Shown: positions 1 through 8,161, counted from the stretch's first letter. The stretch: DNA of 35,909 nt from Candidatus Kaiserbacteria bacterium RIFCSPHIGHO2_01_FULL_53_29 (GCA_001781125.1 MFKT01000011.1:1-35909); one strand, 5' to 3'. Notes: a model not told the origin generated them from the letters alone. Numbers and translations are program-made.

Positions 1-29
1 CCTTTGCCCTCCTCGCCGAAATGCCTCTT

Positions 30-46
30 GGCGCGCGAAGCGCGCC
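30..46. repeat. GC palindrome with GAA loop, copy 1
   Basis: Perfect 7-bp inverted repeat GGCGCGC / GCGCGCC around a GAA loop, in the non-coding stretch downstream of tRNA-Gln. Two related palindromes with the same loop lie inside coding sequence near 13367 and 32125. No gene is visible in positions 1-83. Confidence 0.5.
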
Positions 47-83
47 CCTCGGTTCCAAAAATTCCGAAGGGTATCTAAGTTTG

Positions 84-154
84 CTGCGGGACTTGGATTC
101 GAACCAAGGTGACGACTTCCAGAGAGTCGCATCCTACCACTAGATGATCCCGCA
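84..154 (-). tRNA. tRNA-Gln (CTG anticodon)
   Basis: A full cloverleaf can be folded on the minus strand. The acceptor stem is TGCGGGA/TCCCGCA with the U1-A72 pair typical of glutamine tRNAs. The anticodon stem is CGACT/AGTCG with loop CTCTGGA, giving anticodon CTG, and the T arm is CTTGG-TTCGAAT-CCAAG. No CCA is encoded at the 3' end. It decodes CAG. Confidence 0.93.
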
Positions 155-157
155 AGA

Positions 158-192
158 GCAGCTTCGAGCTTCGAGCTTTCAGCTTGTAGAAG
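158..192. repeat. Heptamer repeat, single arm (locus H1)
   Basis: Five 7-bp units in tandem: GCAGCTT, CGAGCTT, CGAGCTT, TCAGCTT, GTAGAAG. They lie between the capA-like stop codon and tRNA-Gln. This is one arm of the period-7 family seen at many junctions in the window; no clear second arm is present here. Confidence 0.7.
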
Positions 193-198
193 AGAATA

Positions 199-1197
199 CT
201 ATAAAGACACCGAAGGCTCAATCGGGCAGGTGCGACGGTCGCGCATCAATTCGACGGGTATTTCTTGTACATACTGCACACCAGTGGGATCTACATCGAC
301 GTTTACCATCAGCCCGTGGGTCACGTCGCTGTTCCAATACTGGTCGAAAATGAGATTGCCGAGAGAGTAATAAATATATTTGCCGCGGTAGAATTCGCGC
401 TCCTGCACCACATGCGGGTGCGAGCCGATAACGAGCTCTGCCCCCGCATCGATGAATGCATGGGCTAATTCGCGCGAATATGCCGAGGAGCTGGTCGCGT
501 ACTCTATTCCCCAATGCGCATAGACGACCGGAATTTCTCCTGCCGCGCGAGCTTCCTGGATTTGTTTAACAGTTGTTGACGCCACACCTCCGCCAAAGGC
601 GGATCCTCCTCCGGAGGAGAACTCATTGTAATTAATGAATGCAAGCGATACATCTTTTATTTTTTCCTTTGCCACCGAATACGCGATCGGGTCGCCCTCC
701 TTCGCTAAAGCTTCGGAGGGCAAGCCAAAATAGCCGACGTGCGCTTGAGAAAGATAGGTTGCTGTTGCGCGCGCTCCCGCGATGCCGAAATTCAGGATAT
801 GATTGTTACCGAGATTTACGAGTTTTATATTGTGCGCAAAGAGAAGCGACGCGGTTGAGGTTGGAAATGTGAATACGAAATTATCCGGCGCACCTACCGT
901 ACTCCCGATACTTTTCGACGAGCTTGCGGTGATCGGACCTTCAAGGTTGGCGACGACCAGATCGCTGTCGCGCAAGATCGGATCAATACACGAAAAAATA
1001 AAGTCGCCGCCTTTCTCTTGTATCGTGCTGCCGATGGTACGGTCGAACATCATGTCGCCGCCAAAAAGTATCGTGGCGTGAGGAGTGGTTTTGTATGCAG
1101 CGACAGCAGGGGATAATACGGGCGCTGCAGCAGCAGATGGAAATAACGCCACGAAAGACGCGAATGTGAGAGCAATAAAATGTGCCAAACCCGACAT
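199..1197 (-). CDS. CapA-family (PGA_cap) metallophosphoesterase-like protein
   Basis: 332 aa. Residues 1-25 are a signal peptide (hydrophobic core ending SAAAA), so the protein is exported. The body shows the CapA/PgsA fold signatures: FGGDMMFDR at the start of the domain, NLEGPIT, NLGNNH, HWGIEY and the late motif GSHPHVVQ followed by YSLGNL. The family belongs to the calcineurin-like phosphoesterase superfamily. Some members act in poly-gamma-glutamate or capsule synthesis, but here the substrate is unknown. The ATG follows the guaB TAG stop directly, so the two are probably co-transcribed and translationally coupled. Around residues 193-203 a Gly/Ser-rich stretch (SSGGGSAFGG) is encoded by a 30-bp palindromic repeat also found in the HD gene at 8925, and looks like a tolerated loop insertion. 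Confidence 0.88.
   Translation of the reverse strand: MSGLAHFIALTFASFVALFPSAAAAPVLSPAVAAYKTTPHATILFGGDMMFDRTIGSTIQEKGGDFIFSCIDPILRDSDLVVANLEGPITASSSKSIGSTVGAPDNFVFTFPTSTASLLFAHNIKLVNLGNNHILNFGIAGARATATYLSQAHVGYFGLPSEALAKEGDPIAYSVAKEKIKDVSLAFINYNEFSSGGGSAFGGGVASTTVKQIQEARAAGEIPVVYAHWGIEYATSSSAYSRELAHAFIDAGAELVIGSHPHVVQEREFYRGKYIYYSLGNLIFDQYWNSDVTHGLMVNVDVDPTGVQYVQEIPVELMRDRRTCPIEPSVSL
589..618. repeat. 30-bp double palindrome, copy 1 (inside capA-like gene)
   Basis: Two adjacent palindromes: TCCGCC-AAA-GGCGGA followed by TCCTCCTCCGGAGGA. It matches positions 9492-9521 at 28 of 30 bases, with both differences in the first loop. Both copies lie in genes in the same orientation and reading frame, encoding SSGGGSA(F/S)GG. 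Confidence 0.85.
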
Positions 1198-2292
1198 CTA
1201 CCCAATGATACCAGCGAGCGAGTGCGGTTTGCCTTCGGCGATAGCGGCGTGGGTGATACGGATGAACCGCGCCTTCCTCTCGAACTCAGGTATGGTGCGC
1301 GCGCCCACATATCCCATGCCCACTTGCACGCCGGATGCGAGTTCTGCGACGATCTCTCCCACCGGCCCTTTGTATCGGACGATCGCTTCCACACCTTCCG
1401 GAACTGCTTTTCTGCCATGCGTAAAATAACGCTCGCTTCCGGAGGCACTCTTGATAACGGCCTGCGAGCCCATACCCCGATATTCTTTGAATTTCCGGCC
1501 GTCTTTTTCGACGATCTTCCCCGGCGCTTCATCTGTGCCCGCAAAAAGATTGCCGAGCATCACCGCCGAGGCACCTGCCGCGAGCGCTTTGGCAATATCC
1601 CCCGATGTGCGGATGCCGCCGTCGGCAATGACCGGAACTTTGCGTTTTTTAGCGACCGATACCACTTCGAGGATAGCAGAGAGCTGCGGCACGCCCACGC
1701 CGGAAATGAGGCGCGTCGTGCAGATCGAGCCGGGGCCGACGCCCACCTTGATGGCGTCGGCAAATTCGCACGCCACATCGGCGGCCTCTGCGGTCGCAAT
1801 ATTTCCGAAGATTATTTTTGCGTGTTTGAGACTTTTCTTTATTTTTTTCGCGCTTTCGACAACATTCAAATTGTGTCCATGCGCACAATCGATGACGATA
1901 GCGTCACACCCTGCTTCATCGAGCGCCTTCGCCCGATCGGCAGCGAATGGCCCGCATGCTGCGGCGACTTTGATGCCTGCCTTTTTCACGTGCGTAACTA
2001 TTTTAACTTGCACCTCGATAGAGCAGTTGCGATGAATGACACCTAAGCCCCCGAGTTTCCCCAGCGCGATTGCCATTTCCTCTTCCGTCACGCGATCCAT
2101 CGCAGCAGAGAGAAACGGGACCGAGAGCTCGATTCCCGCTATGTTTGTTTTGAGTGATGCTTCCGCCGGTTCCATCTGTGAAGCTCCGGGTCGGATGAGT
2201 ACATCATCGAATGTGAACCCTTCCTTGAGAATTTTAACACCCACTTGTGGTGAGCGATTTATCCCGAGTTTTGTCGAGGGAAGTCGAACCAT
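1198..2292 (-). CDS. guaB: IMP dehydrogenase, CBS-less
   Basis: 364 aa. Converts IMP to XMP with NAD+, the committed step of GMP synthesis; cytosolic TIM barrel. Visible signatures are [10 protein letters not shown] at the N-terminus, the catalytic loop GPGSICTTR with the nucleophile at Cys191, [10 protein letters not shown] for phosphate binding, and the flap YRGMGSQ followed by RYF and VPEGVEA. The flap separates it from GMP reductase. Usual bacterial IMPDH is about 490 aa; the missing 120 residues are the tandem CBS (Bateman) module, which would sit after GGLGVIHRN near residue 90. Allosteric control by purine nucleotides through CBS is therefore expected to be absent. A promoter lies just upstream with its -10 box only 5 nt from the ATG, suggesting a leaderless mRNA. 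It is followed directly by the capA-like gene. Confidence 0.95.
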   Translation of the reverse strand: MVRLPSTKLGINRSPQVGVKILKEGFTFDDVLIRPGASQMEPAEASLKTNIAGIELSVPFLSAAMDRVTEEEMAIALGKLGGLGVIHRNCSIEVQVKIVTHVKKAGIKVAAACGPFAADRAKALDEAGCDAIVIDCAHGHNLNVVESAKKIKKSLKHAKIIFGNIATAEAADVACEFADAIKVGVGPGSICTTRLISGVGVPQLSAILEVVSVAKKRKVPVIADGGIRTSGDIAKALAAGASAVMLGNLFAGTDEAPGKIVEKDGRKFKEYRGMGSQAVIKSASGSERYFTHGRKAVPEGVEAIVRYKGPVGEIVAELASGVQVGMGYVGARTIPEFERKARFIRITHAAIAEGKPHSLAGIIG

Positions 2293-2297
2293 GCGCC

Positions 2298-2325
2298 ATT
2301 ATACTCGATTGGCCCCAAAAGTCAA
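2298..2325 (-). promoter_or_regulatory. guaB promoter
   Basis: On the minus strand TTGACT, 16-nt spacer, TATAAT. The -10 box ends 5 nt before the guaB ATG, so the predicted start site coincides with the start codon. Confidence 0.75.
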
Positions 2326-2384
2326 GAAAAGAGCCCCGACCATTAGCACAGAGAACCTACCTATGTGCTTTTTCTGTCAGCTTG

Positions 2385-3134
2385 TTACACCTTAGATACT
2401 GTCGCAACAAGCGCACAGTGATCTGACAGACCGGAAACCATTTCTACATCGGATACTGTATAGCTGGGGGTTGAAAAAATTCCATCGACCATTTTGTCAA
2501 CAATCTCGTGCGGACGCAGCTTCACTGCCCTATGCAATTTCTGATCGAGACTGGTGACGTAATGTGGCGGGACATTGTCTTTGTATTTTTGCGCGAGCAT
2601 TGAAAAAATTTCCCCTCCACGAGGAGCATTGAAATCACCGGCAAGAACGAATTCTCCCAGCGTCTCAAGCACATGAAGCAATTTTTTCATATCGCGCCGC
2701 TGCGCGTCGCTTGGTGAGCCGTCGGGCGTCCACGTAAAGTGTGTCGTCATGATCCTGAAAACGTCTCCGCCTTTTTCATTGTCCGTCTCGACCATAACAA
2801 GTGCTTCATGATCTGGAATATATCCTGGGGGCTCGTCGTGTATCTTTTTGCCATCGCCCACATAGTAGTTGATCATGCTACTTTGAAGCGGCAGTCGGGT
2901 CAGTACTGCATTCCCATTAATGACGGGCTTTGATCCGGTATCAGAGTGATGATAGATCATCGGTGCAAAGACGCACTTCGACCCCAGCTCACTTTCAAAA
3001 AGCGAAATGTCGGGTTCTGAAAGCTCCTGAAGGCACACCACATCGGCTTGTTGTTCTTTGAGGAACGGCAGCACAAGATCGAGGTGCAGCGAGCGTTCAA
3101 TATTGAGCGAGATGAGCTTGATGGAAGCGGACAT
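2385..3134 (-). CDS. Endonuclease/exonuclease/phosphatase (EEP) family protein
   Basis: 249 aa, the typical length for a stand-alone EEP domain. Metal- and phosphate-binding motifs appear in order: SLNIE near residue 9, CLQEL (catalytic Glu), TTHFTW, LAGDFNAP (Asp-x-Asn), and the C-terminal SDHCALVAT (Asp-His pair). The family includes AP endonucleases, DNases and lipid or nucleotide phosphatases; the substrate cannot be told from sequence. There is no signal peptide. It begins 3 nt after the stop codon of the 2H phosphoesterase gene, which itself follows pyrG, so the three are likely one transcript. A short hairpin (AGCACA/TGTGCT) lies just beyond its stop codon. Confidence 0.88.
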   Translation of the reverse strand: MSASIKLISLNIERSLHLDLVLPFLKEQQADVVCLQELSEPDISLFESELGSKCVFAPMIYHHSDTGSKPVINGNAVLTRLPLQSSMINYYVGDGKKIHDEPPGYIPDHEALVMVETDNEKGGDVFRIMTTHFTWTPDGSPSDAQRRDMKKLLHVLETLGEFVLAGDFNAPRGGEIFSMLAQKYKDNVPPHYVTSLDQKLHRAVKLRPHEIVDKMVDGIFSTPSYTVSDVEMVSGLSDHCALVATVSKV

Positions 3135-3137
3135 GTA

Positions 3138-3665
3138 TTAGATATGCACACCCCGAAGCGCTTCGTCAAGAATCGGTAGTGAAACTTTCGGAAGATCTTC
3201 CATTACCTCCTCGCTCGGGATGTGAATGCCGACATTCCTCTGGAGTGTATAGAGTGTTACATGCGCAGGCTGTGTCGGTAGACTTATTCGAAACTGCCGA
3301 TTAAATTCTTTGAAAAAATCCGAGAGATTCTTGAGTTCGCAGCGGAGAACAATTGCTTTCCTTTCGCCCTCTTCTGCAAATCGAAAATCGTTTCGCAATG
3401 AGAGAAGCTGGATTGGCTTCAGCCTGGTGAACGTCTCGAAATTTCGGGCAACCTCGTTTTCAAAGTCGACCGGCGGTAACTGCGCCAACTCGGATGCATT
3501 TTTGATGTGCAAGAGTGTGATGTGAAATTCATCCTTTTTATACAATTCAACTTTCTTCCATCGTACCAGCTCTGGAAAGGGACGGAACAACCCCAGATCA
3601 AGTGTCAGAACGATTGTGCGGCCACTCGTTCCAGATCGGAGCAAGTAGGGCGAAGAAACCTCCAT
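3138..3665 (-). CDS. 2H phosphoesterase superfamily protein (2'-5' RNA ligase-like)
   Basis: 175 aa from the ATG at 3665. The frame stays open upstream, but that part overlaps pyrG in another frame and is not credible coding. Two HxTx motifs, HITL near residue 50 and HVTL near residue 135, are about 85 residues apart as in LigT/AKAP7-type 2H phosphoesterases, which open 2',3'-cyclic phosphates or 2'-5' links in RNA. The start codon lies one base after the pyrG stop, so it is probably translated by coupling. The family call rests on the two motifs and the length; the true substrate is unknown. It could work in RNA or tRNA-fragment metabolism. Confidence 0.7.
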   Translation of the reverse strand: MEVSSPYLLRSGTSGRTIVLTLDLGLFRPFPELVRWKKVELYKKDEFHITLLHIKNASELAQLPPVDFENEVARNFETFTRLKPIQLLSLRNDFRFAEEGERKAIVLRCELKNLSDFFKEFNRQFRISLPTQPAHVTLYTLQRNVGIHIPSEEVMEDLPKVSLPILDEALRGVHI

Positions 3666-3666
3666 A

Positions 3667-5337
3667 TTAGGGATGCTTCTTTCCAATCGCAGCTTTGATG
3701 AACGCGTTGAACAGCGGATGCGGTGAGAGCGGACGGGCGCGAAGCTCGGGATGGAATTGCGTGCCGAGCATAAAGGGGTGCACGCTCTTCGGTAATTCTG
3801 CGATTTCCATGAGGCGGCCATCGGGAGATTTTCCGGAGAAGACGAGACCCGCGCTCTCCAATTTCCCGATATATTCCGGATTGACTTCAAAGCGGTGGCG
3901 GTGGCGCTCAGAAATTAGCTTGTGGCTTGTAGCTTGCAGCTTGTAGCTTTCAGACGCAATTGAACCTTCCATCAACTCGCAGGGATACGCGCCAAGGCGC
4001 ATGCTGCCGCCGTAATTTTTCTTCGCGAGTTTTTCGATCTGTTCCGGAAGGATGGCGATAACGGGATGCGGGGTCGACGCCTCGATCTCGGTCGTGTGTG
4101 CGCCCGAAAGACCCGCAACATTTCGCGCATATTCGATGGTCATCAATTGCATGCCATAACAAAGGCCGAAATACGGTATCGTGTTCTCGCGCGCGAAGCG
4201 GATAGCATTGATCTTGCCTTCTACTCCCGTCTCCCCGAATCCTCCCGGCACAATGATCCCGTCGTACCCCTTGAGCTCGGAAACCGACGTGGGATCGATT
4301 TCGTAGGCCTTGGCATTAAGCCATGCTATCTCCGGCCTTACTCCGTGTGCGTACGCCGAGAATTTTATCGCCTCGATAACTGAAAAGTAGGCGTCGGAGA
4401 GTACGAAATCGCCCGTGTCAAAATATTTCCCGACGATGCCGATCTTTACAACACCGTTGCCATTATGTGCATGCTCGGCAAACTCCCTCCATTGCGAAAA
4501 ATCCGCCCCCTGCTTCGCGCGCTTTCCCAAAAGGCTCATGAGGACTTCAGAAAGCTTGTCGCGTTCAAAATTCAGAGGGACATCATATATAGAATCCACA
4601 TCGGGCGCGGAGATGATGTGGTCGGCCTGCACGTTGCACCAGATGGCAAGCTTCTCTTTTCGTTTCTTGTCGAGCGTGTGTGTCGAGCGCGCGAGAATCA
4701 CGTCGGGCTGGACCCCGTAGGCATTGAGCTGGCGTACTGCGTTTTGAGTCGGCTTCGTCTTCATCTCGCCGATGGTGTTCGGTACCGGCAGGTAGGAGAC
4801 CATGACGAAGAGAACATCGGAAGGATGTTTTAAGTGCATGACGCGTGCCGCATCAATAAAGAGCGCGTTGGAAAAATCGCCAAGTGTGCCGCCGATCTCC
4901 ACGACCGTCACGTCAGACTTCGCCATGCGCGCAGAACGCTCCAGTCGTTCGACGATCTCGTCGCGCACATGGGGAATGGCTTCTACACATTTTCCCCCAT
5001 ACCCAAGATTCCGTTCGCGTTCTATCACTGCCTTGTAGACCATTCCACTCGTCATGTAATCCTCGGGGCCCAGGTCGCGGCCGAGAAATCGTTCGTAATT
5101 GCCCATGTCCTGATCGGTCTCAAGACCGGAATCGAGGACGAACACTTCGCCGTGCTCCGTCGGATTCATGGTGCCCGCGTCCACGTTCAGATACGGATCG
5201 ATCTTCACAAGATTGACGGAGAGCCCGCGTGCCGTGAGAAGTTTCCCGATCGATGCGGTCGCGGTGCCTTTGCCCACGCCAGACATAACCCCGCCCACCA
5301 CGAAAATATATTTATGACCTGCGCGCGCACGCTTCAT
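3667..5337 (-). CDS. pyrG: CTP synthase
   Basis: 556 aa from the ATG at 5337 (MKRARAGHKYIFVVGGV). Makes CTP from UTP, ATP and glutamine. The N-terminal synthetase domain shows GGVMSGVGKG (P-loop), the metal-binding region LNVDAGTMNP and GEVFVLDSG. The C-terminal class I glutamine amidotransferase domain shows PGGFGETG, FGLCYGMQ (nucleophile Cys) and the end motif GTQFHPE. Usual length is 530-550 aa. The extra residues are a loop just before SERHRHRFEVN, where 35 bases of period-7 repeat encode SYKLQATSHKL. An extended -10 box ends 7 nt upstream of the ATG. Earlier possible start codons fall in the hairpin-rich spacer and are rejected. Confidence 0.96.
   Translation of the reverse strand: MKRARAGHKYIFVVGGVMSGVGKGTATASIGKLLTARGLSVNLVKIDPYLNVDAGTMNPTEHGEVFVLDSGLETDQDMGNYERFLGRDLGPEDYMTSGMVYKAVIERERNLGYGGKCVEAIPHVRDEIVERLERSARMAKSDVTVVEIGGTLGDFSNALFIDAARVMHLKHPSDVLFVMVSYLPVPNTIGEMKTKPTQNAVRQLNAYGVQPDVILARSTHTLDKKRKEKLAIWCNVQADHIISAPDVDSIYDVPLNFERDKLSEVLMSLLGKRAKQGADFSQWREFAEHAHNGNGVVKIGIVGKYFDTGDFVLSDAYFSVIEAIKFSAYAHGVRPEIAWLNAKAYEIDPTSVSELKGYDGIIVPGGFGETGVEGKINAIRFARENTIPYFGLCYGMQLMTIEYARNVAGLSGAHTTEIEASTPHPVIAILPEQIEKLAKKNYGGSMRLGAYPCELMEGSIASESYKLQATSHKLISERHRHRFEVNPEYIGKLESAGLVFSGKSPDGRLMEIAELPKSVHPFMLGTQFHPELRARPLSPHPLFNAFIKAAIGKKHP
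3915..3949. repeat. Heptamer repeat inside pyrG (locus H2)
   Basis: Five tandem 7-bp units (TTAGCTT, GTGGCTT, GTAGCTT, GCAGCTT, GTAGCTT), continuing imperfectly to 3956. The units lie inside the glutaminase domain of pyrG without breaking the frame, in a loop of variable length before the conserved ERHRHR motif. Confidence 0.85.
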
Positions 5338-5344
5338 GGAATCA

Positions 5345-5353
5345 ATAGTATCA
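5345..5353 (-). promoter_or_regulatory. Extended -10 box of pyrG
   Basis: TGA-TACTAT on the minus strand, ending 7 nt before the pyrG ATG. No good -35 box is visible. It matches the leaderless layout seen at other genes here. Confidence 0.5.
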
Positions 5354-5395
5354 CGCCGCCCACAATTGGATGCAATTCGAGGCGTGTGGAAAGCG

Positions 5396-5509
5396 ACGCA
5401 CGAACGTACTCGTTCGTGCGTGACACGGCTCACATCGGCTGAGCCGACATTTAAACCCACACGGGAGTGTGCCCGTCGCAAGCGGGTCGAGTGTCGGCTG
5501 AAGGCCGAC
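5396..5509. repeat. Hairpin cluster between ftsX and pyrG
   Basis: The 237-bp spacer holds a string of palindromes: ACGCACGAACG-TACT-CGTTCGTGCGT (5396-5421), CGGCTCA/TGAGCCG (5426-5446), a small CCCG/CGGG stem near 5472-5486, and GTCGGC-TGAAG-GCCGAC (5493-5509). There is no credible ORF. They may end ftsEX transcription or be mobile hairpin modules. Confidence 0.6.
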
Positions 5510-5574
5510 GCGAGAGGTTTATGCCAGCACAAGCATGCGCTGGCCGCCCCCCCTACGGGCGCCTCGCGGCGATG

Positions 5575-6504
5575 TCACGTGTGCAAGTATCTTCGTACTG
5601 CCAAATAACTGGATAACGCGCCCAGCGCAATGCCAGAGCCCATAACAACGAAAAATATGAGCGGGAATGCGCCGATAAAGTAGGTAAATACGTTGAAAGA
5701 ACCCAGGAACCGCTCCGAGCCGGGACCAAGCCAGAGCGTGAGGGGATACAAGAGAACGAGCACCACGAGCCCCGAGATGGTGCCGTACAAGATCCCGGCG
5801 ACCACAAAAGGCCCGCGCACGAACCAGCGGGAGGCACCGACCAAATTCATGACACCGATCTCATCGCGCGATGTGTAGATGGCAAGCCGGATGGTGTTGA
5901 ATGTGATCAGGAGCGAGACAAGGCCGAGAACAAGGGCGACGACGCTGCCGAGTCGCTTGGATGTCTCGATGATATTCGTCAGGCGATCGATCGCGGTCTT
6001 GTTCTGATAGAAATTCACCTTATCGATCGAGGCCCCCGCGCCCGAGCCGCTCTTCTGCTGTGCGTCGAGATATTTGGCGATCGCCTCGTACTGCGAGGTG
6101 TTTTTCGCGCGCACTTCAAGCGAAGCGCCGAGTGGATTATCCCCCAACTCCTGGAGAGCCTGCATCGTGAGCTGGTCGCCTGAATGGCGCGCTTGGAACT
6201 GTGCCAGAGCCTCTTCACGCGAGACGTATTGAATAGAAGCGACTTCCGGTAAAGTTTGCAGAGATTTCTGCATTTCCGTGATCTGCTCCGCGGTCGCGCT
6301 CGTCGCGAAGTAGACCGTAACGTCTACTTTGTCGGTGAGTTGTTTGAGGGTCGAATTGAGCGCCGCGCCCGAGATCATGAGCCCCGCAACAACAAAGAGC
6401 GTGATGGTCATGATGAGTATCGCCGCAAGTGAGACGAATCCGTTGCGCATAAAACCCACGAAGCCATAGCGCGCTATCCGTTTTATCGTTAACCAAAAAG
6501 ACAT
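5575..6504 (-). CDS. ftsX: Cell division protein FtsX
   Basis: 309 aa, usual length. Integral membrane partner of the ATPase FtsE; the FtsEX complex relays divisome state to cell-wall hydrolases. Residues about 20-47 form the first membrane segment. A long extracytoplasmic domain follows (about 48-180, with VDVTVYF and the EEALAQF region). Three further membrane segments then form the FtsX/MacB permease domain (VVALVLGLVSLLI, GPFVVAGILYGTISGLV and the final GAFPLIFFVVMGSGIALG). It starts 9 nt after the ftsE stop codon, so the pair forms an operon. The stop codon is TGA. Confidence 0.95.
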   Translation of the reverse strand: MSFWLTIKRIARYGFVGFMRNGFVSLAAILIMTITLFVVAGLMISGAALNSTLKQLTDKVDVTVYFATSATAEQITEMQKSLQTLPEVASIQYVSREEALAQFQARHSGDQLTMQALQELGDNPLGASLEVRAKNTSQYEAIAKYLDAQQKSGSGAGASIDKVNFYQNKTAIDRLTNIIETSKRLGSVVALVLGLVSLLITFNTIRLAIYTSRDEIGVMNLVGASRWFVRGPFVVAGILYGTISGLVVLVLLYPLTLWLGPGSERFLGSFNVFTYFIGAFPLIFFVVMGSGIALGALSSYLAVRRYLHT

Positions 6505-6513
6505 ACTTCTATT

Positions 6514-7197
6514 CTACAACGAGTATTTCCCCTCCTTATCATCGCGCACGATGCGGCCCTGATCCATGGTGACAACGCGCCGCCCGACCGAATCGACGAC
6601 CGACTTGTTGTGCGTCGTGAGAAGAACGGTGGTCCCAAGATCGTTGATCTTCTTGAGTATCCCCACAACATCGTGCGTGTTGATAGGGTCAAGATTGCCC
6701 GTCGGCTCATCTGCGATCAATACATCGGGCTGGTTCACAATGGCTCGCGCGATCGCGACACGCTGCTGCTCGCCGCCGGAGAGTTCATGGGGAAAACTCC
6801 AGAGCTTGTCGGAGAGGCCCACCAGATCGAGGACATGCGGCACGTCTCCCGCGATATCCTCGTCGCTTCGGCCTGCGACCTCGAGGGCAAAGGCGATATT
6901 TTCATACACATTTTTAGTCGAGAGAAGCCGGAAATCCTGAAAGATCGTGCCGATATTGCGTCGGAGCTTTAGAAGATCCTTATTCGAGAGCTTGCCGATC
7001 TCCCGCTCCCCGAAATAGACCGCGCCCTCGGTAGGCTCTACCTCGGCGAAGAGCATTTTGAGGAGTGTGGTCTTCCCGGCACCCGAGTGCCCGACGATCG
7101 AGACGAATTCTCCCGGATCTACCCCAAGTGTGATATCCGCGACCGCGGGTGCCACGCCATCGGAGTAGACCTTTGTGACCTTGTCGAAATAAATCAT
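6514..7197 (-). CDS. ftsE: Cell division ATP-binding protein FtsE
   Basis: 227 aa, full length for the family. ABC-type ATPase of the FtsEX complex at the inner face of the membrane. Walker A is GHSGAGKTT, the Q-loop region is IFQDFRLL, the signature is LSGGEQQRVAIARA, Walker B is VLIADEPTG, and the switch His lies in LLTTHN. It is followed by ftsX and preceded by prfB, a gene order common in bacteria. A promoter overlaps the prfB stop codon and leaves a leader of about 50 nt that contains a period-7 repeat arm. Confidence 0.96.
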   Translation of the reverse strand: MIYFDKVTKVYSDGVAPAVADITLGVDPGEFVSIVGHSGAGKTTLLKMLFAEVEPTEGAVYFGEREIGKLSNKDLLKLRRNIGTIFQDFRLLSTKNVYENIAFALEVAGRSDEDIAGDVPHVLDLVGLSDKLWSFPHELSGGEQQRVAIARAIVNQPDVLIADEPTGNLDPINTHDVVGILKKINDLGTTVLLTTHNKSVVDSVGRRVVTMDQGRIVRDDKEGKYSL

Positions 7198-7201
7198 AGG
7201 A

Positions 7202-7236
7202 TAGCTTTTAGGTGCTAGCTTTCAGCTTTCAGGAAA
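7202..7236. repeat. Heptamer repeat in the ftsE leader (locus H3)
   Basis: Tandem 7-bp units TAGCTTT, TAGGTGC, TAGCTTT, CAGCTTT, CAGGAAA, located 5 nt upstream of the ftsE ATG. Only one arm is visible. Confidence 0.65.
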
Positions 7237-7254
7237 TGCATACGCGAAGCTACC

Positions 7255-7282
7255 ATTATACCGCGCTCCCAGAACCTTCCAA
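7255..7282 (-). promoter_or_regulatory. Candidate ftsEX promoter
   Basis: TTGGAA, 16-nt spacer, TATAAT on the minus strand. The -10 box overlaps the TAA stop codon of prfB. It would give ftsEX its own transcript. Confidence 0.6.
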
Positions 7283-8155
7283 CCCCTTTTCCGCATCAAC
7301 GAAACTCTGGATGTCTCCGTTTAAGACTTTTTCTACGTCGCGGCGTTCATGGTCCGTGCGATGGTCTTTTACCATCTGGTACGGATGAAGCACGTAGGAA
7401 CGGATCTGGCTTCCCCATTCGATCTTGGTCGAGGCCCCTGTAGAGAGCCCGCGCGATTCACTCGCTTGAGCCTCTTCGCGCATCCGGAAGAGTTTGCCAC
7501 GGATCATTTCGAGGGCTTTTTCGCGATTTTGCGCCTGAGAGCGTTCGGAGGTGACGTGAACGCTGATGCCGCTCGGAATGTGCGTCATGCGCACAGCCGT
7601 ATCGCGCTTGTTCACATTCTGTCCACCGGGGCCACCCGAGCGCGCGATGGTTACCTCGAGTTCGATGTCGGGGATGTGCGTCTCGGCGACATCGGGCAAC
7701 TTCGGAAGTACCTCGACGAGCGAAAATGACGTTTGCCGCTTCCCCGCGGAATTGAAAGGCGACATGCGTACGAGCCGATGCACGCCCGCTTCGCGCTTGA
7801 GTGCTCCATAAGCGCCGGAGCCATCTATTTCGAATGAGATGCTCCGGTATCCGCCCATCGAATTCTCATTGGATGAGAGCAATCCCGTGTTCCAGCCCCT
7901 AGCCGCTGCGTATTTTTTGTACATCTCGAAGAGGATGCGCGAAAAATCTTCGGCATCATCTCCCCCCGCGCCAGAGACTATCGTGACGAGCGCATCGCTT
8001 TTGTCATATCCCCCGCCGCCCGCGAGTTTGGCTTTCAGGTCCTGATATTCTTTCAGGGTTGCCTGCGCCTTGTCTTTATCAGCCCAAAAATCCACCGCGC
8101 CCATCTGGGCTTCAATTTCCGCAATACGCGCTTCGATCGGGTCTTTTGTGCTCAT
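7256..8155 (-). CDS. prfB: Peptide chain release factor 2, shortened
   Basis: 299 aa. Releases finished proteins at UGA and UAA stop codons. The RF2-specific codon-reading tripeptide SPF is in LVRMSPFNS, and the peptidyl-hydrolysis motif GGQ is in SGGPGGQNVNK. Typical RF2 is about 365 aa. About 60 residues of the first helical domain are missing: after the short N-terminal helix (DFWADKDKAQ) a GGGG linker leads straight to the SGAGGDDAEDFS region. There is no internal stop, so the autoregulatory +1 frameshift known from E. coli prfB is absent. An extended -10 box ends 6 nt before the ATG. ftsEX follow downstream. Confidence 0.94.
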   Translation of the reverse strand: MSTKDPIEARIAEIEAQMGAVDFWADKDKAQATLKEYQDLKAKLAGGGGYDKSDALVTIVSGAGGDDAEDFSRILFEMYKKYAAARGWNTGLLSSNENSMGGYRSISFEIDGSGAYGALKREAGVHRLVRMSPFNSAGKRQTSFSLVEVLPKLPDVAETHIPDIELEVTIARSGGPGGQNVNKRDTAVRMTHIPSGISVHVTSERSQAQNREKALEMIRGKLFRMREEAQASESRGLSTGASTKIEWGSQIRSYVLHPYQMVKDHRTDHERRDVEKVLNGDIQSFVDAEKGLEGSGSAV

Positions 8156-8161
8156 TGGACG

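Noticed and set aside
1180..2046. Long plus-strand open frame opposite guaB
   Set aside because: guaB on the minus strand has every IMPDH motif; this frame is its shadow.
2344..2369. Hairpin AGCACA/TGTGCT followed by TTTTTC on the plus strand
   Set aside because: It looks like a plus-strand terminator but no plus-strand gene precedes it; on the minus strand it lacks a T-run. Not listed as a terminator.
3666..3890. Upstream extension of the 2H phosphoesterase frame
   Set aside because: It overlaps the conserved end of pyrG in another frame; the ATG at 3665 directly after the pyrG stop is better.
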